Below, in pieces: positions 1 to 5,367 of a stretch of 10,653 nt of DNA (the first letter of the stretch is position 1; the number at the start of each line of letters is the position of its first letter). Made by a program: the position numbers and the translations under genes. The stretch is from an uncultured Eubacterium sp. (GTDB lineage Bacteria > Bacillota > Clostridia > Lachnospirales > Lachnospiraceae), in contig CANPET010000041.1 in NCBI GenBank assembly GCA_947573465.1, forward strand, positions 1 to 10,653, given 5' to 3'. The notes beneath the pieces are model-generated. The model did not search any database, was not told the DNA's origin, and saw nothing but the letters and a program-made list of their open reading frames with translations.

Positions 1-648
1 GGACAGGGCGGATTTGATAACAGACCTGGTGACTATGATGTATATGATAAGACAGTAGGTGATGTAGGAACAAGAGATCAGATATTTGCAGCATACAAAG
101 CTTCAGCACCTTCTATCTGGCAGTCACTTGTAAATAAAGACAGAATCATGGCTCCATGTAAGGGTTCATTTAATGAAGGCAAAGAAAATGGAAATTACTT
201 TGATGCATATATTAATGAATTTTGGAGTAAGTATTCAAGAGAAACATTAGTATTTAAGTGTGATGCAGGTACATTCAGAGGTAAAGTAAACGGTGATCAT
301 ATGACATTTACAAAAGATGGAGATAATGGAACATACACTGTTTATAAGCCAACAACTCAGGATGTACTGGAAGGAAAGGGTAATTTCAACAGAGGCGTAT
401 CTACAGAGTTAGTTATTGAAGCTCAGCTTTGTGCAGCATTTAATAGAGGTGTTGCAACAGATCCGGCCAACTATCAGAATCCAAGTGCATACTATAAAAA
501 CGGAACATACAATTATTACTCAGCATTCTTACATCAGCATTCAGTAAACAATTTCTCATATGGTTTCTGCTATGATGATGTAAATGACCAGAGTACACTT
601 CTTCACTATACAAACCCTACAGCACTTGTAATAGATTTGAAGTGGTAA
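1..648 (+). CDS. GH64-family beta-1,3-glucanase, C-terminal part (5' end outside window)
   Basis: The reading frame is open from base 1 to the TAA at 646-648, giving 215 codons with the start upstream of the window; the ATG at 148 is internal. The C-terminal half resembles the thaumatin-like GH64 (laminaripentaose-producing beta-1,3-glucanase) family. Visible family-like blocks are YFDAYINEFWSKY, then STELVIEAQLCAAFNRGVA, then YYSAFLHQHSVNN, then SYGFCYDDVNDQSTLLHY, with a terminal hydrophobic strand ending in KW. Known GH64 enzymes are secreted and cleave beta-1,3-glucans such as laminarin, curdlan or fungal wall glucan. The N-terminal barrel and any signal peptide are not visible, and I could not place the catalytic acid pair with confidence. 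The frame ends cleanly without frameshift. The family call rests on remembered motif similarity, and other domains could be attached upstream. A strong hairpin follows 48 bases after the stop. Confidence 0.75.
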   Translation, partial: GQGGFDNRPGDYDVYDKTVGDVGTRDQIFAAYKASAPSIWQSLVNKDRIMAPCKGSFNEGKENGNYFDAYINEFWSKYSRETLVFKCDAGTFRGKVNGDHMTFTKDGDNGTYTVYKPTTQDVLEGKGNFNRGVSTELVIEAQLCAAFNRGVATDPANYQNPSAYYKNGTYNYYSAFLHQHSVNNFSYGFCYDDVNDQSTLLHYTNPTALVIDLKW

Positions 649-695
649 GTTTATAGCTAATAGAAAACCTTTCGAAGTTTTTCTCTATATATTTT

Positions 696-724
696 AAGAC
701 CCCAGGGCACAGCCCTGGGGTCTT
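696..724 (+). terminator. Intrinsic terminator after the GH64 gene
   Basis: A perfect 13-bp stem (AAGACCCCAGGGC pairing with GCCCTGGGGTCTT) encloses a 3-base loop. The bottom two A-T pairs use the start of the TTT run, and the downstream sequence is AT-rich but has only a short U tract. It lies 47 bases past the stop of the glucanase gene and before the merR-like promoter, so it most likely ends the glucanase transcript. Confidence 0.85.
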
Positions 725-788
725 TGTCATAATATTTATTTGTTCGACAAGTACGCAAAAGGTTACAAAATTTGCAGTGATATAAGTG

Positions 789-818
789 TTGAATAGGGCA
801 TATAATTGGTTTTATAAT
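789..818 (+). promoter_or_regulatory. Candidate sigma-A promoter for the MerR-like gene
   Basis: TTGAAT (789-794) and TATAAT (813-818) are separated by 18 bases. The -10 matches the consensus fully and the -35 matches at four of six positions. Transcription would begin near 825, leaving a leader of about 90 bases. Another TATAAT at 801-806 has no suitable -35. A TGTCGAA heptamer, the consensus Spo0A box, occurs on the minus strand at 743-749, but a 7-mer is expected about once per window by chance. Confidence 0.5.
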
Positions 819-914
819 AAGAGTGTTCATAGGGAGCAGAGCTTTTTTCATAAATTATAAGAATAATAAAATGTTTGAAGAGAGAGAGTTTCACGGTCAA
901 TTAAGGAGGTTAAA

Positions 915-1676
915 ATGGGGGAAAAGCGATATATTATATCAGACGCTTCAAAGATGTTAGGAGTAGAGTCGCATGTTTTAAGATATTGGGAAGAAGTATT
1001 GAATGTGGTGATTCCTAGAAATGAGATGGGGCATCGGTATTATACGGACAATCATATTAATTTATTAAAAAATGTCAGAGATCTAAAAAATCAGGGCTAT
1101 AGTCTTCGTACAATAAAAATGATGTTGACAGACCCGGATACCAGAGAAGGAGAGAATTGTAATGCCAGAACGGGAATGTCTATGCCATTAACTGCAAGAG
1201 AGGTAAGTGCACCTGTGATGCAGCAGTCTGTAAGAGTAGGGAGTACAGGTGTGGTCAGTGAATATCGTGAAATGGGGGAAAAAAGTATTGTAGAGCAGAA
1301 GCAGTCAGGAAGTAAGATGGAACAGTTTCAGGCGATTATGAATAAGGTTGTATGTAAAGCTTTAAAAGAAAGTGCTTCAGAGTTGGGAAAAGAAGTGAGT
1401 GGTAATGTGAGTGAAACTGTTTTAAAGGAGATGAATTACTTAATTCGTACACAGGATGAGAGAGAAGAAGAACGATTTAAGAAACTGGATGAAACAATGC
1501 GTTCAAAGCAGAAAATGAGTAAAAAAGATAAAAAGAAACAAGTGAAGGCTGAAAGAATGCTTTTAAAGAAAACAAAGAAACAAGAACAGAAAGAAAAGCA
1601 GGAGAAACAAAAGAAGGCAGCGACAGAAAAGAAAAAACAAGAGTTACATATTGGTAAAAAAGTAGTAACAGAATAA
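915..1676 (+). CDS. MerR-type DNA-binding protein with lysine-rich helical tail (RacA-like architecture)
   Basis: The 253-residue protein opens with a MerR-type winged helix-turn-helix at about residues 5-72. Visible elements are ISDASKMLGVESHVLRYWEE for the HTH, the wing RNEMGHRYYT, and a following helix NLLKNVRDLKNQGYSLRTI. The ATG is set by AATTAAGGAGG six bases upstream. There is no classical MerR effector domain and no cysteine cluster for metal sensing. A low-complexity linker (about 75-130) and a predicted helical region (about 135-200) lead into a basic tail in which 24 of the last 65 residues are lysine. An N-terminal MerR-like HTH plus a coiled-coil basic tail is the layout of the B. 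subtilis chromosome-anchoring protein RacA, and RacA also has an asparagine-glutamate-X-glycine-histidine wing. That likeness is architectural; orthology is not shown. It may be a nucleoid-associated or regulatory protein. It converges on the ferredoxin gene, sharing a terminator. Confidence 0.8.
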   Translation: MGEKRYIISDASKMLGVESHVLRYWEEVLNVVIPRNEMGHRYYTDNHINLLKNVRDLKNQGYSLRTIKMMLTDPDTREGENCNARTGMSMPLTAREVSAPVMQQSVRVGSTGVVSEYREMGEKSIVEQKQSGSKMEQFQAIMNKVVCKALKESASELGKEVSGNVSETVLKEMNYLIRTQDEREEERFKKLDETMRSKQKMSKKDKKKQVKAERMLLKKTKKQEQKEKQEKQKKAATEKKKQELHIGKKVVTE

Positions 1677-1681
1677 ATTAG

Positions 1682-1713
1682 AAAAGAGACCACCATCATG
1701 GAAGGTCTCTTTT
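1682..1713. terminator. Bidirectional terminator between the MerR-like gene and ferredoxin
   Basis: A perfect 10-bp inverted repeat, AAAAGAGACC pairing with GGTCTCTTTT, has a 12-base loop. It ends in a T run on both strands, so it can serve both convergent genes. It starts 6 bases after the plus-strand stop and lies 8 bases beyond the ferredoxin stop. Confidence 0.85.
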
Positions 1714-1720
1714 AACGTAA

Positions 1721-1894
1721 TTAAGCATCTAATTCAATAGAACCTGTAGGGCAAGCACCTGTACAAGCTCCACATTCGATACATGCAGATTCATCAATAA
1801 CGAAAACTCCGTCACCTTCTGAAATAGCGCCAACTGGGCAGGCACCTGCGCATGCACCACAACCGATGCAACCATCGTTAATTTTGTAAGCCAT
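1721..1894 (-). CDS. 2[4Fe-4S] ferredoxin, clostridial type
   Basis: This 57-residue protein starts MAYKINDGCIGCGACAGACP and ends with a second cluster motif, CIECGACTGACPTG. Both are perfect CxxCxxCxxxCP motifs, with cysteines at residues 9, 12, 15, 19 and 38, 41, 44, 48, so two [4Fe-4S] clusters are expected. Clostridial ferredoxins of 55-60 residues are soluble, low-potential electron carriers for pyruvate:ferredoxin oxidoreductase, hydrogenase, Rnf and related enzymes. The start is fixed by AGGAGG (minus strand, 1903-1908) eight bases upstream of ATG. It stands alone with its own promoter and a terminator, as expected for a highly expressed single-gene unit. The two halves show the internal duplication typical of the family. 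No key residue is missing. Confidence 0.97.
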   Translation of the reverse strand: MAYKINDGCIGCGACAGACPVGAISEGDGVFVIDESACIECGACTGACPTGSIELDA

Positions 1895-1925
1895 TGTGTA
1901 AGCCTCCTTTAAATTTTATAGAATT

Positions 1926-1954
1926 ATAATAATACAATTGTTGACATAATGCAA
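1926..1954 (-). promoter_or_regulatory. Ferredoxin promoter
   Basis: Reading the minus strand, TTGCAT (1949-1954) is followed after 17 bases by TATTAT (1926-1931); an overlapping TATAAT at 1923-1928 is an alternative -10. Transcription would start near 1919, giving a leader of about 25 bases with the AGGAGG in it. The -35 and spacer are covered by a perfect inverted repeat, described separately. Confidence 0.55.
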
Positions 1955-1958
1955 CAAT
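1937..1958. repeat. Perfect 7-bp inverted repeat overlapping the ferredoxin promoter
   Basis: ATTGTTG (1937-1943) and CAACAAT (1952-1958) are exact reverse complements 8 bases apart. The element spans the -35 and most of the spacer of the candidate ferredoxin promoter, which is where a repressor operator would sit. The arms resemble the outer half-sites of Rex operators (TTGT...ACAA), but the spacing is two bases longer than the 18-bp Rex consensus. The bound protein is unknown. Confidence 0.4.
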
Positions 1959-2283
1959 ATAATATTTTACATTTATAGAAAATATATGCCAGAAGTTTTT
2001 TTACTTTGTCTTAAATTGTTTTGTCTACACAAAATTATATCAGAAAATGTTTTGAAATATGCGAAGAATATTTTACAAAACAAAACTAATGGTAGCGTCC
2101 TTTGCTTTTATTATAAATAATGGTTTCTGTTTTTTGAAAAAATAAGAAATTATAATGTAGTAATGTAAAAAAACGGGGGAAAAACGGTGTTTTAAGCAAA
2201 TATTTGTATGAATATGTCGATATTAAGCGGGGTGTTTCTAATTATATTTGATAAAATCTAATAATTTTAAGGAGAGAAAAACT

Positions 2284-3090
2284 ATGAAAAAGTTAAAAGT
2301 ACTGGTTGCAGACAATCAGGTGGTTGTCAGACAGCAGTTACTGCAGGAATTGAGAAAGGATAATTATATTGAAGTAGTAGGAGCCGTAGATAATGGAAAA
2401 GAAGCATATGAAATTTTTGAAAGAGAAAATCCTAACATTGTAATTTTTGATTTATTGCTGCCAATTTATGATGGGTATGCATTGTTAGATAAAATGAATC
2501 AATATGGTGTAAATGGTGAACAAAAATTAGTTATGACAACGCCTTTAACAAATAATTTACTAGTTAGTGAAGCTTTTAATCAAGGGGTAGATTATGTGTT
2601 GACAAAACCTTATGATGTAGGGTCAATGTCTTTAAAAATAAGGACATTATATGATAGAATGAATAAGGTTGAAAATTCAGATAATATGAAAAAAGTGAGA
2701 TTTAATAATATTGACAGAACCTATCAAAAGTTAGATGAAATGATTGCAAGGCGGTTGAATGAAATAGGGATTCCGGTGCGGTTAAAAGGGTACAGGTATA
2801 TAATTACGGCGGTGGAAGAAGTATTAGGAAATGATGGAAAATTAGATGCTGTAACAAAAGTGCTTTATCCGGATATAGCAAGGAAACATGATTCTACAGC
2901 ACAGAGGGTTGAGAAAGCAATACGTCATGCAATTGAAGTGGCATGGATTATTGATGAAGAGAATCCCACTCATAAAGAATTTAAGTATATAATGAGTACG
3001 GGAAAAGATAGACCTACCAACTCGGAGTTTATTGCAAAGATAACACAAGATATTCGATTAAAATGTTATAAGCAGACATTGGCATGTTAA
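2284..3090 (+). CDS. spo0A: Spo0A, sporulation and stationary-phase master response regulator
   Basis: The 268-residue protein matches Spo0A in length (267 in B. subtilis) and domain order: receiver domain (about 3-125) and the family-specific C-terminal DNA-binding domain (about 150-265). The phospho-acceptor is D56 in IVIFDLLLP, and the conserved lysine is K108 in LTKPYD. The acidic pocket reads D10-N11 where B. subtilis has two aspartates, and the switch threonine region reads MTTPLT. The C-terminal domain keeps LKGYRYI, TKVLYPDIARKH, the near-invariant RVEKAIRHAIEVAW (208-221) and RPTNSEFIA. Phosphorylated Spo0A binds TGTCGAA boxes and controls entry into sporulation and, in clostridia, solvent, toxin or biofilm genes. 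The ATG at 2284 is chosen because AAGGAGAG lies just upstream; a TTG at 2248 in the same frame lacks a site. Unlike in most endospore formers, no spoIVB gene precedes it; a divergent ferredoxin does. The final codons lie inside a terminator stem. Confidence 0.95.
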   Translation: MKKLKVLVADNQVVVRQQLLQELRKDNYIEVVGAVDNGKEAYEIFERENPNIVIFDLLLPIYDGYALLDKMNQYGVNGEQKLVMTTPLTNNLLVSEAFNQGVDYVLTKPYDVGSMSLKIRTLYDRMNKVENSDNMKKVRFNNIDRTYQKLDEMIARRLNEIGIPVRLKGYRYIITAVEEVLGNDGKLDAVTKVLYPDIARKHDSTAQRVEKAIRHAIEVAWIIDEENPTHKEFKYIMSTGKDRPTNSEFIAKITQDIRLKCYKQTLAC

Positions 3091-3111
3091 TGTCTGCTTA
3101 TAACATTTTAA
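3058..3111. terminator. 23-bp perfect inverted repeat, shared terminator of spo0A and the kinase gene
   Basis: Bases 3058-3080 and 3089-3111 are exact reverse complements around an 8-base loop (GGCATGTT). The left arm and loop encode the last residues of Spo0A, and the TAA stop (3088-3090) sits at the loop edge. The arms begin TTAAAATG and end CATTTTAA, so a U run follows the GC-containing core in either direction. The minus-strand kinase gene ends 8 bases away, so the element probably terminates both genes. Confidence 0.85.
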
Positions 3112-3119
3112 GAATAAAT

Positions 3120-4544
3120 TTATTTTTTTGCCCGTTTTATGGAAAAGACAAATTCTGTTCCAACTCCTTCTGTACTGATTACATCAATGTGTTCATTGTG
3201 CGCCATTATAATTTCTTTGACAATGGCAAGACCGATACCGGAGCCGGTTTTGTCACGACCACGTGATAGATCAGTTTTATAAAAACGCTGCCATATTTTG
3301 TCAAGACTGCCGGCAGGTATGCCCATACCAAAGTCTTTGACGGAGCAGTAAACTTTATCACCTCGATTATAGATTTTTATAATAATTTTAGAACTTATAT
3401 TGCTAAATTTAATGGCATTATCTAATAAGTTGTATAAAACCTGTTCGATTTTTCCTTTATCAGCATATACATTATAATGCTTTGGAGGAAATTGAATAAT
3501 CAGTTCAATATGTTTTTTTTCACAACTTCCCTGAAAAGTTTCCACGGTGGAAGCAACAACATTTTCCATATTAAATTCTTCAAATATAAGTTCTGGTCCA
3601 GTGCTGTTCCAGCTGTTTAAATCTCTTAGGCCGGTAGTTAATTTTTCTAATCGGTTTGCTTCTGACAATACAATAGACAGATATTTATTATGGTCTTTCG
3701 GCGGAATTGTACCGTCCATCATTGCTTCAAGATAACCCTTAATAGATGTTAAAGGTGAACGGAAATCATGAGAAATATTAGAAATAAAATTTTTCTGATA
3801 TTCTCTGGAATTATTCAACTGTTTTGACATATACTTCAGTGAACTGGCAACATCACCGATTTCATCGTCATTATTAACTTTAAGACCCTCATATTCAAAA
3901 TTTCCTTTTGCATATTCCATAGCCGCCAGTCGAATCTGTTTTAGTGGCAAATAGATAAACCACATAAAGTTAAAGAAAATAATTAAGGACAATATTAGAA
4001 TAATCAAATAGGTCATGAAAAAAATAAAAGTAACATCGTAACTGCTTTTCTTGATAAAAGAAGTCGGCATATGTGCTACGACATATCCGTAATTTTTATT
4101 ATTCTTCTCAATGTTATGAACAACGCTTAAGGTGTCTGTTTTATAAATTTTATATAATTTGTTTATTCGGTATTTTCCCTTAGGATAGTCTCCCGGGTTA
4201 AAGTCTTCTATAATAATGTTGCTGGCATCTGTATTCAGTGACTGTGTTTTGTCTGTAGTAAAAATTAACTTTTTATTATTATCTAAAATAAGAATATTAC
4301 AGTCAAGAACTTCATTAAAATCACTGAAAAAATCATCAGGATTGTCAATATCATCCAAGGAAGTTTCCGTTACATGAGCAATGTTTTCGGCAACAATCGC
4401 GGAATAGTTGTTTAATTCTTTTGCATCTTCCTGCAATAAATGATTGTATATCAGATTGGTTGACCAATATGTAATTAATAAAAATCCCAAGACTGCAAAG
4501 GAAAAATATCCAATAAAAAACTTTGTTAAAATTGAATTTTTCAT
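3120..4544 (-). CDS. Membrane sensor histidine kinase of a two-component system
   Basis: The 474-residue protein has a first membrane helix at about 8-31, an extracytoplasmic sensor region of about 135 residues (32-168), and a second membrane helix at about 172-198. A HAMP linker follows (about 199-250, with DDEIGDVASSLKYM), then the HisKA dimerisation domain and a HATPase_c domain. The phospho-accepting histidine is H259 in NISHDFRSPLTSIKGYLEAM. The ATP-binding boxes are all present: N box QVLYNLLDNAIKFS, G1 KDFGMGIP, F box IWQRFYKTD, and G2 GSGIGLAIV. All catalytic residues look intact. The sensor region has no domain I recognise, so the signal is unknown. Its ATG overlaps the stop of the upstream response regulator gene by one base (TAATG), implying translational coupling and a cognate pair. 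It converges on spo0A. No gene name can be assigned from sequence alone. Confidence 0.93.
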   Translation of the reverse strand: MKNSILTKFFIGYFSFAVLGFLLITYWSTNLIYNHLLQEDAKELNNYSAIVAENIAHVTETSLDDIDNPDDFFSDFNEVLDCNILILDNNKKLIFTTDKTQSLNTDASNIIIEDFNPGDYPKGKYRINKLYKIYKTDTLSVVHNIEKNNKNYGYVVAHMPTSFIKKSSYDVTFIFFMTYLIILILSLIIFFNFMWFIYLPLKQIRLAAMEYAKGNFEYEGLKVNNDDEIGDVASSLKYMSKQLNNSREYQKNFISNISHDFRSPLTSIKGYLEAMMDGTIPPKDHNKYLSIVLSEANRLEKLTTGLRDLNSWNSTGPELIFEEFNMENVVASTVETFQGSCEKKHIELIIQFPPKHYNVYADKGKIEQVLYNLLDNAIKFSNISSKIIIKIYNRGDKVYCSVKDFGMGIPAGSLDKIWQRFYKTDLSRGRDKTGSGIGLAIVKEIIMAHNEHIDVISTEGVGTEFVFSIKRAKK

Positions 4545-5251
4545 TATTTATTATGTACCTCGAATCTATACCCTACACTCCATACTGTTCCAATAGACCA
4601 TTCATCTGTATCAGAAATTTTTTCACGGATTCTCTTAATATGAACATCTACGGTTCTGGTATCACCTGCATATTCATATCCCCAGATATGATCCAGCAAC
4701 TGTTCACGGGTAAATACCTGGTTTGGAGATGAGGCAAGGAAAAACAGTAACTCAATTTCTCTAGGAGTCATTTCCACCGGTTCTCCTTTATATAAAACTT
4801 CATAATTGGATAAGTTGATAACTAAATCCTTATATTCAACATATTTGTCTGATGTAGGTGTTGAAGTATCATTTGCAGGGGCAGTGTATCTTCTGAGAAC
4901 AGCCTTTACTCTGGCAACAAGTTCTTTGGAGTCAAATGGTTTTATCATATAATCATCAGCACCAAGTTCCAGTCCCAGTACTTTGTCAAAAACTTCTGTT
5001 TTGGCAGAAAGCATAATAATAGGTACTTTCGAATTTTTTCGTATCTCACGGCATACTTCGTATCCATCGATGCCGGGAAGCATAATGTCAAGAAGAATAA
5101 GATCTGGAGCATATTCTTTAAATGCAGTTAAAGCTGACTGACCGTCATGTTCTGTTCTTGTTTCAAAACATTCCTTTGTTAAATAAAGTGAGATAAGATT
5201 TGCGATGTTTTCATCATCATCTACAATTAATATTTTTTGTTTAATAGCCAT
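4544..5251 (-). CDS. OmpR/PhoB-family response regulator
   Basis: The 235-residue protein has a receiver domain (about 4-120) with acidic pocket D11-D12-D13, phospho-acceptor D55 in LILLDIMLPG, the switch residue in IIMLSAK and K104 in YMIKPFD. A linker is followed by an OmpR/PhoB winged-helix domain (about 140-233) with EMTPREIELLFFLA, RTVDVHIKRIREKI and the C-terminal hairpin VWSVGYRFEV. It is expected to be phosphorylated by the adjacent kinase and to bind direct-repeat sites at promoters. The ATG at 5251 is chosen over an in-frame ATG at 5266 because GGAGG (5260-5264) is correctly placed for the former and overlaps the latter. The gene lies first in a two-gene operon with its own extended -10 promoter; mutS2 ends 116 bases upstream. 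It resembles PhoP/WalR-class regulators, but the regulon is unknown. Confidence 0.94.
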   Translation of the reverse strand: MAIKQKILIVDDDENIANLISLYLTKECFETRTEHDGQSALTAFKEYAPDLILLDIMLPGIDGYEVCREIRKNSKVPIIMLSAKTEVFDKVLGLELGADDYMIKPFDSKELVARVKAVLRRYTAPANDTSTPTSDKYVEYKDLVINLSNYEVLYKGEPVEMTPREIELLFFLASSPNQVFTREQLLDHIWGYEYAGDTRTVDVHIKRIREKISDTDEWSIGTVWSVGYRFEVHNK

Positions 5252-5275
5252 ATGATTTTCCTCCATTTTTATATA

Positions 5276-5331
5276 ATTATATCATAATTCTTTATTGTTA
5301 AATAAATTAGAATAAATTGTAAATTTGTTAA
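5276..5331 (-). promoter_or_regulatory. Extended -10 promoter of the two-component operon with upstream TTAACA-like repeats
   Basis: On the minus strand TGATATAAT (5276-5284) is a perfect extended -10, with only a weak -35 (TTATTT, 5300-5305, 18-base spacer). Transcription would start near 5269, just ahead of the GGAGG. Hexamers of the form TTWACA occur on the same strand at 5296-5301 (TTAACA), 5318-5323 (TTTACA) and 5326-5331 (TTAACA). The first two are 22 bases apart, two helical turns, with a poor TTCTAA midway. Such direct repeats are the kind of site PhoP-class regulators bind, so autoregulation is possible. Confidence 0.45.
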
Positions 5332-5367
5332 GAGTTGTGTCGTTGTTTCAAAATTGCGTGAATCAAT

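Larger units (their letters stand above)
1895..2283. other. AT-rich divergent intergenic region between ferredoxin and spo0A
   Basis: No gene was found in these 389 bases. The left third holds the ferredoxin promoter and its inverted repeat. The rest should contain the spo0A promoter, but none is clear. TATAAT at 2151-2156 is a good -10 with only a poor -35 (TGTTTT, 17-base spacer). GAAGAATAT at 2063-2071 fits the sigma-H -10 pattern RnnGAATww, but its best -35 partner (AGAAAAT at 2042) is spaced too far. TGTCGAT at 2215-2221 is one base off a Spo0A box. The leader just before spo0A holds AAGGAGAG as ribosome binding site. Confidence 0.6.

Noticed and set aside
1436..1699. Minus-strand open frame opposite the lysine-rich tail of the MerR-like gene.
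   Set aside because: It is the antisense of a K/E-rich coding stretch, which yields a low-complexity phenylalanine/serine/cysteine string, and it has no ribosome binding site or family resemblance.
1937..1958. The ferredoxin dyad as a Rex operator.
   Set aside because: Rex sites are 18 bp with TTGT and ACAA arms at fixed spacing (TTGTTAANNNNTTAACAA type). Here the TTGTT and AACAA arms span 20 bp, and the inner bases do not match.
2042..2071. A sigma-H promoter for spo0A.
   Set aside because: The -10-like GAAGAATAT is good, but the only -35-like element has a mismatch and is 2-3 bases too far away, so the pair does not meet the consensus.
2248..2283. A longer Spo0A starting at the in-frame TTG at 2248.
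   Set aside because: The ribosome binding site AAGGAGAG sits inside that extension and serves the ATG at 2284. The protein from 2284 matches the family start and length.
3084..3266. Plus-strand open frame opposite the end of the kinase gene.
   Set aside because: It starts inside the spo0A stop/terminator hairpin and is antisense to the conserved ATP-binding boxes of the kinase, so it is a shadow frame.
3120..4544. The histidine kinase next to spo0A as a dedicated Spo0A kinase.
   Set aside because: It is translationally coupled to its own complete response regulator gene, so it is most simply the cognate kinase of that regulator. Orphan kinases that act on Spo0A normally lack a partner gene.
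5252..5266. A five-residue longer response regulator from the ATG at 5266.
   Set aside because: The GGAGG overlaps that ATG and is ideally spaced for the ATG at 5251; nothing resembling a ribosome binding site precedes 5266.
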